Assembly: GCF_000003605.2 (NCBI RefSeq) | Contig: NW_003138327.1 | Span: 202,428 to 231,463 of the forward strand | Direction: 5' to 3' | From: Saccoglossus kowalevskii | Lineage: Eukaryota > Hemichordata > Enteropneusta > Harrimaniidae | Length of the DNA stretch: 29,036 bases | Shown here: positions 20,677 through 29,036 of the stretch, in pieces | How positions within the stretch are numbered: position 1 is the first letter of the stretch | Layout: each line of letters begins with the position of its first letter | Notes under the pieces: model-generated | The model's input: the letters and a program-made list of their open reading frames with translations, nothing else | Told to the model about the DNA's origin: nothing | The model's database searches: none | Program-made: the position numbers and the translations under genes

Positions 20677-21957
20677 CACAGCATTATTAAATTAAGTATA
20701 TATTTCAGTATGGTATCTTGCAGTATTAGTGTACATGTAAATTCCAAATATGAGCATTTTTTAGTGAATTAAACCAGGTTAATACTGTATTCACTCCATT
20801 TGTAGTACCGGTACATATATCGAGGGTGTCTCTATGGTCAAATAAATCATACTTTAAATATATATAAAAATATAATAAAATAAAATGAATGCAATTTTTG
20901 ATGTACATGTTTTTATATTAAAGATGTGAAAATACTTACATTGTACAAGAAATGAATTGACTCAATAGTTTATCTGAAGGTGTGTGCGAGAGGTAAAAAT
21001 GAGCCTAGAGGACACCCAATTTCAAGATCTAACCAGTAACAAAAGCGTTAGATTAATCAATGTTTGGAAAGCAATATCTGATTTTAATGGCATAGCACCC
21101 TTGAATGCAATCAACTAATCGCATTGATGCATCCATGAACTAAAAGCTCTGAGTGTATGTGAAATTGGAGTTGAGGCTATGATTCAGTGCCATCGAATTA
21201 CATTCACTTTTGTGAGTTTTACTTTTGTCATTTTCTTTTGATACAAGCACATTTTACCCATTGATAGTGTCAAATCCTGCCATGGTATATAACACACAGT
21301 TCATAGATGTAATGTTTCTAGAATTGTCATCCCCAATAATCATTTGTGTTGTGTTATCTGCTCCAGTAAGTACTGCATTCTTAATATATAGGTGGCCTAC
21401 TTGTAAGTTTTCATGGAGTTTTTGTTTCAGATTGCTTATTGATATGTTATAAACTATTTACTTATCACCCAATCTCAAAGTGGTACGTTTATCATGTCAT
21501 CAGCAGATGTGATTTATTTGTTTGTTTGTTTCCATAGTGATGCTAATTGGTTGCGAAGGTAACAAGTGATGAAATTTTTTCCACTCTTGTCAGCAGGAAG
21601 TTTGCGTTTAAAAAACAGCTTCAAATTCCTAAATGATTGCCATAGAACTAATGCGTTTTGTCCTTGATGGGAAATAATTGTTTTTAGGAAAGCTGCTTTA
21701 ATACATTGAGTATTTTTGTCTGTATTCAGTGTTGTTTCAGGTGTCCAACGTTGGCAAATTTGTGGGTTTGCCAGTTTACAAAGATTTCATTGTTCTTGTT
21801 GAAACTTAATTGAAAGCAAAGGTGTGAATTTATACGCAAAGCCCATATTGGTTTTTTTTTGCCAGCTACACAGCCCCTTTTTTTATTTAACTTCACTGTC
21901 GAGCAGATCAAATCATTATTGCTCATATTTTGTCATCTGTGTGAACTTTTTACATTT
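20677..21957. other. Non-coding stretch, nothing recognised
   Basis: No exon or transposon terminus supported. It contains a TACCGGTA word at 20806-20813. The open stretch at 21225-21452 is hydrophobic but without a domain signature. Confidence 0.5.
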
Positions 21958-22168
21958 TTAACTTTTTTTTTCTGAAACCACAAGTCTGATTGTTTTGATA
22001 TTTAGTATATATCTTGTGTGGACCTCTCTCAGACTTATTGAAGACTTCTCAAATGATTTTGATAAATGTTTGTTATTTTTGGTAAAAAGTGATATTTTGA
22101 ACTTTTTTTTTAAAAACCGCAAGTTTGATTGCTTCGATAGTCTGTGTATATATATATATATATACCGG

Positions 22169-22200
<32 letters not shown>

Positions 22201-22410
22201 CCTCAAGTTAACCTCTCTCAGATGTTTGTTAATTTGGTAAAGATATGTAATAGTTTCTAATTTTTGATCAAAGATTATATTCTTTTTCTTAAAAAAAACC
22301 ACTCCAATTGCCTCATTCCTGCTTATACATGTATACATGTACCTTAAGACTCATCTTCAATTCTGTAAGTTTGTCATTTTTAGGATATTTTCAACTTTTT
22401 TCGACTGCTT
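21958..22410 (+). repeat. Degenerate array of the 157-bp repeat with embedded (TA)n
   Basis: Decayed units start near 21958, 22098 and 22278. Diagnostic blocks shared with the array at 28488 are GACCTCTCTCAGA near 22020, AACCTCTCTCAGA near 22209, GGTAAAAAGTGATATTTTGAAC near 22081, AAAACCGCAAGT near 22115 and TCTTCAATTCTGTAA near 22353. The middle unit is expanded by the TA tract and the last has an internal deletion. Open frames here are repeat artefacts. Confidence 0.75.
22147..22196. repeat. (TA)n microsatellite interrupted by CCGG
   Basis: About 18 bases of TA, then CCGG at 22165-22168, then about 28 bases of TA. The whole tract is self-complementary around CCGG and could extrude as a cruciform. 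It sits inside a unit of the degenerate 157-bp array. Confidence 0.95.
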
Positions 22411-23298
22411 GTCCAAATACTTTCTACCACATGGTGTTATAAATGTATGATAAGAATTTAAAACAATTCATTTCCAGTAAATATACACATGCAACAGAGG
22501 CAATTTCTGAACTGACAAACCAACAATGGTGCTGAAAATTTCTTATTAAATATTGTTACAGTTTGTTGGTTTATCTAATGTAGAAGCTGATAGAAATGTA
22601 AACGGGTGATCACAATGTTTACAGACTTACACTACTGTGTTGGCGTGATTTATGGGACAATGCAGTTCCGTTGGTTCACGCAATGCAGTATCCACACTAA
22701 TTTGTTTTTGAGCTATTCCGTCGCAAATCATGTATCGTGATCGCCGCTTCACGTAATGTGTGGTTAGAATAAATAATGATCTTATTTGATTATTCCATAA
22801 CGGAATTCTAACACCTGCTTTTACCTGTTTACCGGTTTCATGCCTGAATTTATATGTCGTCCGACAACAAAATAAAGACTCGTTTTATTTCCCAATGGTT
22901 TGATGTAGGATTTATGTACATAACAAAAACGTTTCTTTATGGGTGATCTTAATCATTTTTAATTCATTTCCACTTCTAAGATGTTCATTATGTGAATATT
23001 AAATTAACTATTTGAATTCACACATTAAAAACCTGCATATATCTCCGGTAATGGGATTTTTTATCTTCATTTTATTCAAATGAATGACAGAAACAATTTG
23101 GTCACCATAAAACTTGCTGCGATAATGTTGGTGTAAAAAACATCTATTTTATCTATAATATTGGATCAGATGGTCATAATTTCATATTTGCGACAGAAAA
23201 AGAAAGGTGGCGCAAGTTGGCTTTGATGAGCAAAGATATAGTTTACTGAAGAAGTATTCTCATGGAAAAAAAACAACAAAAGTTCATTTTTTTTATAA
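22411..23298. other. Non-coding stretch, nothing recognised
   Basis: No exon, tRNA or repeat terminus identified. The segment near 22600-22900 has somewhat more CpG (GCGTGA, GTCGCAA, GATCGCCGC) than its surroundings but no clear open frame. Confidence 0.45.
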
Positions 23299-23531
23299 CA
23301 TTTTCAGTTTTCTTCTAAAAATTAATTTACCGGTACACATACTATTTAACAGTTTTAGAAAAAGTGCAATGTGATAATCTGGTTTTATTATTGATTATAC
23401 AGCTGAATGCTGTGTAAGACTTTAAAGACATTTGTGCTGGATATAGTAAAAGGAAAAAGTAAAAAATCAAATATTTTGTTATGACATCAAATATTGAGAT
23501 ACTTCTGATGTTAAGTCTGGTGCTGAAAAGG
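23299..23531. mobile_element. Family D MITE, copy 2 (diverged, TTAA-type)
   Basis: A 233-bp element ending TCTGGTGCTGAAAAGG before TTAA at 23532-23535. The left tip, CATTTTCAG, follows ATAA at 23295-23298, which I read as a mutated TTAA. The length is within one base of copy 1 at 19629, and the right terminal 15 bases differ by one (CTGGTGCTGAAAAGG versus CTGGTGGTGAAAAGG). The interior is strongly diverged. The left boundary is less certain. Confidence 0.6.
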
Positions 23532-23725
23532 TTAAGAATCAGCTTATATACATACACGCAGTGAAAGCTCCTGATTATTTTAAATTTCATTATATGTTTA
23601 TTTTTAAATTATTGGTTATTGGTTGTGGGTGCGTGTAGTGGTTTTTAACCTCTAGCATTTTTCATCAGCAGAGGTGCATCAATCAGCATTGACTGATGCT
23701 GGAAATGGTGTGGAAATTTTTAATA

Positions 23726-24143
23726 CTGTAAAATGACTAATTTTCACTGGGTTTAAATTTCACTGATTTACCATTTCAGGCATATTCAGTGGGTTTTAAG
23801 TTCACGGTTTCGTCATTTAGATAATGTGTTCTATGCTAAATTTTACATATTCACTGGGTTTTAAATTAGCGCATTTTCCAGTCAGCGAAATACTGTAGAA
23901 TACTTTATTTTCGCTTAGAATTTATTTTCGCTATTTTCGCTGATGGGAGGATTCCGCGAAAATAAAATCCAGCGAAAATATTTTTTTTGCATATATTTCA
24001 CATTAAACTCATCAAAAATTAGTGAAAATAAATTTCATACAAAACGCTCAAAGTGCCTTTTCAGCGAAAATTAATTCCAGCGAAAATAAACTATTCCACA
24101 GTAAGCAAAATTAAAACCCAGTGAATAATTAATCCCTTTACAG
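23726..24143 (+). mobile_element. Family B MITE, copy 2, interrupted by a family A MITE
   Basis: Starts CTGTAAAATGACTAATTTTC after TA at 23724-23725 and ends AATTAATCCCTTTACAG before TA at 24144-24145. Subtracting the 209-bp family A insert and one duplicated TA leaves 207 bp, matching the 208-bp intact copy at 3452-3659 almost base for base. The two halves of B join at TCAGCGAAATA and TAAGCAAAATT. The intact copy has TCAGTGACATAAGCAAAATT there. Confidence 0.88.
23893..24101 (+). mobile_element. Family A MITE, copy 4, nested in family B (TA target duplication)
   Basis: A 209-bp element between TA at 23891-23892 and TA at 24102-24103. Left tip CTGTAGAATACTTTATTTTC; right tip, reverse-complemented, CTGTGGAATAGTTTATTTTC. 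The inside carries repeated TTTTCGCT boxes and AGCGAAAAT boxes, including a short internal palindrome around TTTTCGCTGA and CGCGAAAAT near 23934-23963. It retains more CG dinucleotides (TTTCGCT, GCGAAA) than the other copies, which have TTTCACT or TTTTGC changes. That suggests it is the youngest copy. Confidence 0.92.
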
Positions 24144-24145
24144 TA

Positions 24146-25498
24146 GATGCTATTCAATAACTTGGGATATAGGTGTACAAACACTGCCACGCAGCTACTC
24201 ACACACTTACATAGCCTTGGTAAAGTTGTTTACAACATCTCCTCCTATCCTGGATAGTACTGGTAATAGTGTTTGTGTTAAATGTATACTGAGTTAGAAT
24301 TCTGTACCACTGCTGGTCTGTACCAGGGGGTACATGCACTATAGTCTTTTGTTGTCTTCTTTGTTCAGTCGATAGCATGGGTTAAAGTGAAAATGTAATT
24401 TATGATGTAAAAGCTTTATGAAAGACAACAATATCCTTTGGTCTGATAGCTACGAGTTCATCATGTAGTAATATATATGTATATTCACTCTCATATTTCA
24501 CCATCACTCCAGATCTTTTTGTTCAGAAATTATCAAATATATTGACACACGACAATTGTTGTGTGTGTCACTGATACAAAGGGTTAGTTTAGGGATATGT
24601 TGACATATCTTCATTTCCCCCCTAGCTACCATGAGACAATAGCGTAGCCTAGTTACCGGATAAGTGTTCCAATGGTTATCCACTGTCCAGTGAAGACTGG
24701 ATTTGCTAAGAATTCCATCTCTATGATTATTGGATGTCTGTGATTTGGTTGGCTTAGAGGTCATACAAACTTTGCTATGACATGTCCTAAAACATACTTG
24801 GTTCAAAACAAATGTGGTATAAGTTTTATCTATCTATCTCTGGACATAAACATGGTCAAAAAATGCACTCATTATGGCATAACCAAATGTTTTTTATACA
24901 AGGCACATGCATGTTAAGATTAGTCCAATGACGATGGTCGTCATGCAGGTTGCATTCAAATTTCATGTAAACAAACAATGTATTTTACATGGGCTATATA
25001 CAAACAAGCGTCTACCCATGAGCCTTTGCAGTTTTTGAGTGTGTTGTTATCATCGCTTGGGACTCAATTCCTGCGTATTTACTAATATGAGACATATATT
25101 CAGACTGAATTACCCTGCACAATTTAGATATTGGGTGTTTCTGTAAGTTAGCTTTAAGCCAGGTAAAAGCTCACTGACCAGCACCAGCGCATAAGTTTTT
25201 TTATTAACAGGGATATATACACGTACATGTATATTGAATAACAACAGTGAACAATACTGTTATCATTGAAACAACCTGTACCAACCAGTCACTCGCATAC
25301 ATGTTCGTTCCAGTGAAGTAAATAAATACCATGAGCCTATTAATAATATTAGGAACTGCTTTTTTTGAACATCAATGGATTTTCGAAAATTAGTCTGGAC
25401 ACAAACATGATGAATATACATGCATTAATAGAGACTTATGATGTATACACTTTCACCAATAATAATCGTACCATGTTCATTCATTTATTTATTTACAG
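24146..25498. other. Presumed intron or 5' flank upstream of the FAM149 exon
   Basis: No earlier exon could be recognised. The 100-codon open stretch at 24504-24806 (minus) has no domain signature. The last 20 bases form a typical pyrimidine-rich acceptor (TTTATTTATTTACAG) for the exon starting at 25499. An ACGTACATGTATA tract lies near 25220. Confidence 0.55.
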
Positions 25499-25730
25499 AC
25501 GTGGCATAGCATCACGTGGGGAAAACCATCCGCTACCAGAGAAGGCAGAAGACCCGTTACCATTTCCCTACATAGACACTGTTAATGAAGCCATTTCCAG
25601 TTTCATCACACCCACTACCAGTGGGAGATCATCACCCACCTTAGAAAATCACAGCTGGTTGTCGGCGTCGAATGAATGGACAGCTGGTAACTCAACAGAT
25701 AGAAGAAGTTTGTTCTCTTGGGCTGATGAT
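25499..25730 (+). CDS. FAM149-family protein, internal exon (upstream of DUF3719)
   Basis: A 232-bp exon bounded by acceptor TTTATTTACAG (AG at 25497-25498) and donor GTAAGT at 25731. It enters with one base completing a codon and leaves in phase 0, encoding 77 full codons. Low-complexity Ser/Thr/Pro stretches (SSFITPTTSGRSSPT) precede a hydrophobic-aromatic end, SLFSWADD, which continues directly into EFDRRAARTV of the next exon. An acidic FSW-x-DD followed by EFD is what I recall from FAM149A/FAM149B1 at the start of DUF3719. In vertebrates FAM149B1 is linked to ciliary function and Joubert-type ciliopathy, and its biochemical role is not established. Whether this gene is the A-like or B-like paralogue, or a single pre-duplication gene, cannot be told here. 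The open frame upstream of 25499 back to 25365 is intron read-through. Confidence 0.85.
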
Positions 25731-26796
25731 GTAAGTGAGTCACATGTGGGGGTTTGTCTTGCTCTGTCAATGTTTTGAATTTAGTGCTGAAAACAGGATT
25801 TCTCTTATTACATGGCAAAGTATCCCTACTCAGCTATGACAATTTGCTGAAAAGTGGCGCACTTCATAGTACATGTACAAAGAAGTGATTTATGTTTTTT
25901 AGTTCGTCACAGCATAGTCCATATTTGCACACAAATTTACATTCTTGATGTATGTTAAAATTGTTTGTGGGACTTGGGCCACTTGTCCAAGTTGTTACTA
26001 AATTTACATGCGTTGTGGTTGCTGCTTTTGAAGTAGCTTTTACATACTGCCTCACTATGGCTTAGTACAGAAGTTCATTTGATTAATGTTTGGAGGTACT
26101 GTACTGTGTATATTTAGGCTTAATATTGTTATTTCACGCCCTTCAGTCTCAGCTGATACTTGTAAAATTCTAACAATCATATATGTTGACAGTTTTCAAG
26201 TTGTACTCTGAGATGATTCAATAAGTTTTATTGGGGGTCTAGGCCTAGGACTATTACCGGTACGTATAAAGTATTTATGAAAATTGCGAGAGATTTTTAC
26301 TAAATGTTTCCATCATGTTCAAATTTAGGTGACCGTTTTGACTTCCTATTTGATTGTTTATCCGAAATTCATTTGCCAACGATTTTATATAGTGTTGCCT
26401 AGACTCACGAACATTCATATCTGGAACACAAATATTACCAGCCATTTGTGCATATTGATACCATAAAATATTTCACATAATAGTCCCAAAATTACAGTAA
26501 AACTTAATGAATGATCTCACAGTGCAACTGTAAAATAACCAAAAAACTGCCTATGTTTGGTGGTTGTTGGTATTTTGCGCATAAAACAAATTCAGACTGT
26601 ATTGCAACATACTACAAATTGTCTACTATAAGCCTTGTATCGACTGTGAAAGTGAAGGCATGGGAAACATACTAGTAACTGAGATTGTTGATGATTTTCC
26701 ATGTTCTGTACATTTATTTTCTGAATTTGTATAAAAAAAATGAGGAGATTACTACTAAACTGACCAGATTATATAACATTGTCTTTGTGCCAACAG
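25731..26796 (+). other. FAM149-gene intron (1066 bp, phase 0)
   Basis: Starts GTAAGTGAGT and ends TTTGTGCCAACAG. The interior has stops in all frames, a TACCGGTA word at 26255-26262, and no additional exon or transposon that I can support. Confidence 0.85.
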
Positions 26797-26942
26797 GAAT
26801 TCGACAGGAGAGCAGCACGTACAGTGCGGCAGATGTTTGAGGAAATTGATAGGATGCTTTTTGAGGCACACAGTACACAAGGCGTCAGTCAGCAATTAAT
26901 CCAAGAGTGCAAAGATTGGAATACAAGATTTCCCCATTTAAG
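26797..26942 (+). CDS. FAM149-family protein, DUF3719 domain exon
   Basis: A 146-bp exon with acceptor GCCAACAG and donor AG-GTAGGT at 26943, phase 0 in and phase 2 out. It encodes 48 codons plus two bases: EFDRRAARTVRQMFEEIDRM, then LFEAHSTQGVSQQL, then IQECKDWNTRFPHL(R). The amphipathic VRQMFEEIDRMLFE helix, the single Trp in ECKDW and the terminal HLR motif are the conserved features of DUF3719 as I know it, which makes this the diagnostic exon. A second GT four bases downstream (AGGTAG-GTAAAC) could be used as an alternative donor, but the first keeps the expected HLR end. The following exon is beyond the window, so the next intron is longer than 2 kb. Confidence 0.9.
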
Positions 26943-28386
26943 GTAGGTAAACCTTTCACTCTCAGCTGCTCGTTATTGAAGATAATAGGTTCAGATATCT
27001 TCTTTTTTTTTTATGTTAAGTGAATTTACCTATTTTGCCTTTCCTGTAAAGGTCATGTCAGTTCAATGTGTTGTTTCATCATGAAAAAAAGAAGAAGTTG
27101 TACATCCAAACCAAACATGAAAATAGTGAGGAATCCTGTGTCTTAAAAATTTTAAAAATGAACTGTGAAATAATTTCTAAAGCTTTATTGGTTTTTTGGG
27201 ACTGTTAACGTATTGGCTCTATTAGTAGCTCATGTGCTTATGTAAATGAGGTTTGTCTGTGGTCAAAATAATTCATATTTCAATGGTTCAGTGTATAGTA
27301 CAAATGTAAATGTAATTGCTGTTTACATGTGCTTCAATTACCGTATGTTAATTATTTGGTGATTTAAATTGTGGGAATTTTGTAGTAAACATTCAAAATT
27401 CAAGAATTTTCAATGCATCTGAAGGTTGGTGGTTGTTTCAGCTTCCTGGCTAGTTTTAATTTCATCTGCTTTTGATTAGTGATATGAAACATTGATTCAC
27501 TGAAATTTGCGACAGTTGTGGATTACTTTTAATAGAGTATTCCATAAAAAGACTGAATCATCAAATATTCTTTGCAATTCTTACAGTTTCCTTCTTTTAA
27601 ATATTTAATTTATAAGTAATCTCAGAGAGCACTGAAAATAATATCAATTTTTAGATAACTCGTGACATCATCAAGTACCTTGTAAGACATTATATATACT
27701 GTAAAAAATCACATTTGTTGTATACTGAATAATTATAATTAATTATTACTCATTAAGTGCTTGTGTTAATAAGTATAAAAAATACGGTATCAGTTTTTTT
27801 TTACTCTATTTCACTGAATACAATTTTGAAATCTTGAAAAAATTCCGTCTACTCAGTCTCCTTAACGAGAATTGTAAATGTGGCTGATAATATCAATAAA
27901 TTACTGTCTGAATACATTTTAATAAATCACTGCTCTCGTTATAAGGCAAAGTATTCATGCAATATGATGAATCTCAAACTAGGAGCAGGTGGTTTTAGAG
28001 ATAAAATAAGATGACATCACGGTGGTATTTAAGCGACCTCAGTTTTGATTCATGTTGTTGTCATACTCAGGATATCATAATCTGGAATCTGTGATTCTTC
28101 ACAACGATAGCCACTGTTAAATCAAAACTCTCTCCCTCTCTCCCCATTTCCTGCTACATGTACCTCTGTGAAATTACAAAATCTTTTCCACATAAGGTTA
28201 ATGCAGTACTTTGCTGCTGCTGTCGTCTCATTCATACCTTTGGTGTGGTATTTAGTCCGTTAAGTTTTGTCCTGTTTCCATGAAAGTTTTTGTGATTTTG
28301 GATCAAATATATTTTAATTTTCCGGTATCATCAAAAATCCAAATGTTATGATCAGCAGTTAGTAGCCTTGTCAAGTTTCTTTTTTT
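26943..28386 (+). other. FAM149-gene intron, first part
   Basis: Begins GTAGGTAAAC. It contains the third family C copy (27206-27345) and otherwise featureless AT-rich DNA. A CT-rich tract (ACTCTCTCCCTCTCTCCCC) lies near 28127-28145. No further exon was recognised. Confidence 0.65.
27206..27345 (+). repeat. Family C MITE-like repeat, copy 3
   Basis: Starts TAACGTATTGGCTCTATTAG with TAGCTCATG next, then GGTCAAAATAATTCATATTTC and AATGGTTCAG, closely paralleling the 1171 copy. The right end near TGCTTCAATTACCGTA is only a weak inverted match to the start. The copy sits in the FAM149 intron. Confidence 0.45.
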
Positions 28387-28417
28387 AGCTCCGCTGTCGA
28401 CTTTGTCGAGCGGAGCT
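28387..28417. repeat. AGCTCCGCT palindrome heading the 157-bp array
   Basis: AGCTCCGCT at 28387-28395 is perfectly complementary to AGCGGAGCT at 28409-28417. The spacer contains TGTCGA twice. It is a 9-bp stem with a 13-base loop, directly before the GTC microsatellite and the tandem array. It is probably the terminal structure of the same repeat element. Confidence 0.8.
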
Positions 28418-28433
28418 TATCATATGAGTGATT

Positions 28434-28480
28434 GTCCGTCGTCGTCCGTCGTCGTCGTCCGTCGTCGTCCGTCGTCCGTG
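28434..28480 (+). repeat. GTC/CCGTCGTC microsatellite
   Basis: About 47 bases built from CGTC and GTC steps (GTCCGTCGTCGTCCGTCGTC and onward). It is CpG-dense in an otherwise CpG-poor region and lies between the AGCTCCGCT palindrome and the first 157-bp unit. Confidence 0.95.
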
Positions 28481-28487
28481 TCAATGT

Positions 28488-29036
28488 TTTACTTTTTCGA
28501 CTTCTTCTTGAAAACTACAAGCCTGAATGCTTTGATACTTGGTGTATATGTACCTTGGGTAGACCTCTCTCAGATTTGTTCATTTCATGATGGTATCTTC
28601 AATTCTCTAATTTTGGTGAATATTTTTGTCATTTTTAGTAAAAAGTGATATTTTCAACTTCTTGTTGAAAACCGCAAGTGCAATTGCTTTGATATTACAT
28701 ATATAGGTACTACATGTGGACCTCTCTCAGATTTGTTCATTTTGTAATGATGTCTTTAATTCTCTAATTTTGGTGAATATTTTTATCATTTTTGGTAAAA
28801 AGTGATATTTTCGACTTCTTGTTGAAAACCGCAAGTCCAATTGCTTTGATATTACATATATAAGTACTACATGTCGACCTCTCTCAGATTTGTTCATTTT
28901 GTAATGATATCTTCAATTCTCTAATTTTGGTGAATATTTTTGTTATTTTTGGTAAAAAGTGATATTTTCGACTTCTTGTTGAAAACCGCAAGTCCAATTG
29001 CTTTGATATTACATATATAGGTACTACATGTGGACC
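28488..29036 (+). repeat. 157-bp tandem repeat array, cut by window end
   Basis: About 3.5 units. GTGATATTTT anchors at 28645, 28802 and 28959 give an exact 157-bp period, and the first, more diverged unit begins near 28488. Each unit holds TTCGACTTCTTGTTGAAAAC, CGCAAGT, a GACCTCTCTCAGATTTGTTC block, TCTTCAATTCTCTAATTTTG and GGTAAAAAGT. The second and third units are nearly identical. The short TTCAAC/GTTGAA inversion in each unit could form a stem. Related decayed units occur at 4495 and 21958. The open frame beginning at 28403 is a repeat artefact. Confidence 0.92.

Noticed and set aside
24504..24806. 100-codon minus-strand open frame near the FAM149 exon
   Set aside because: Composition looks random, with no recognisable motif and no flanking splice sites that would make it an exon.
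25365..25498. Upstream extension of the first FAM149 exon to an ATG
   Set aside because: A strong acceptor (polypyrimidine tract plus TTTACAG) lies at 25498. The upstream residues are AT-rich read-through and unlike the family.
28403..28648. 81-codon plus-strand open frame with a Ser/Val/Arg-rich start
   Set aside because: The start is a translated GTC microsatellite and the rest is the 157-bp repeat. A similar peptide at 4425-4625 arises from the same repeat.

Overview
This is AT-rich, intron-dominated animal DNA, almost certainly from a marine-type invertebrate. The evidence is long non-coding stretches, GT-AG exons, many short dispersed transposons, frequent TACATGTA-type words and scarce CpG. 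I cannot name the species or safely separate deuterostome from lophotrochozoan. The only host protein-coding sequence I can support is two internal plus-strand exons (25499-25730 and 26797-26942) of a FAM149-family gene, which carries the DUF3719 domain and whose vertebrate FAM149B1 member is linked to cilia. They join in phase 0 across a 1066-bp intron and both lie near the right end. Earlier and later exons are outside the window or not recognisable. Everything upstream of 25499 is either a very long 5' intron of this gene or intergenic DNA.

The rest is a dense collection of mobile and repetitive DNA. Left part (1-6.2 kb): a short box repeat and a 90-bp tandem duplication (1-310), a family C MITE-like copy (1171-1312), a complete family B MITE (3452-3659), a strong 31-bp hairpin (3894-3968), and one stray unit of a 157-bp repeat (about 4495-4590). 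Then comes a complete 1.13-kb TA-flanked transposon (5053-6181) with 103-bp terminal inverted repeats. It still carries, on the minus strand, a broken transposase fragment with a paired-type DNA-binding region (PAI-like plus RED-like halves) and no catalytic part.

Middle part (6.2-17 kb): mostly featureless, apart from a probable minus-strand tRNA-derived SINE (about 12150-12390) and small inverted repeats. Right-middle part (17-24.2 kb): two tandem duplications (82 and 84 bp), four copies of the TA-flanked family A MITE (18490, 19118, 20465, 23893), a second family C copy (20085), two TTAA-flanked family D MITEs (19629 and 23299), and a degenerate 157-bp repeat array interrupted by a (TA)n tract. 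The 23893 family A copy sits inside a second family B copy. The intact B copy at 3452 shows what the site looked like before insertion.

Right end (24.1-29 kb): the FAM149 exons, a third family C copy in the following intron, and a palindrome, then a GTC/CCGTCGTC microsatellite, then a 157-bp tandem array running off the window edge. No bacterial-type operon, CRISPR array, rRNA or clear functional tRNA was seen. The most notable biology is transposon structure: a Pax-like paired-domain transposase relic in an otherwise well-preserved element, and several MITE families whose boundaries and target sites can be read directly.
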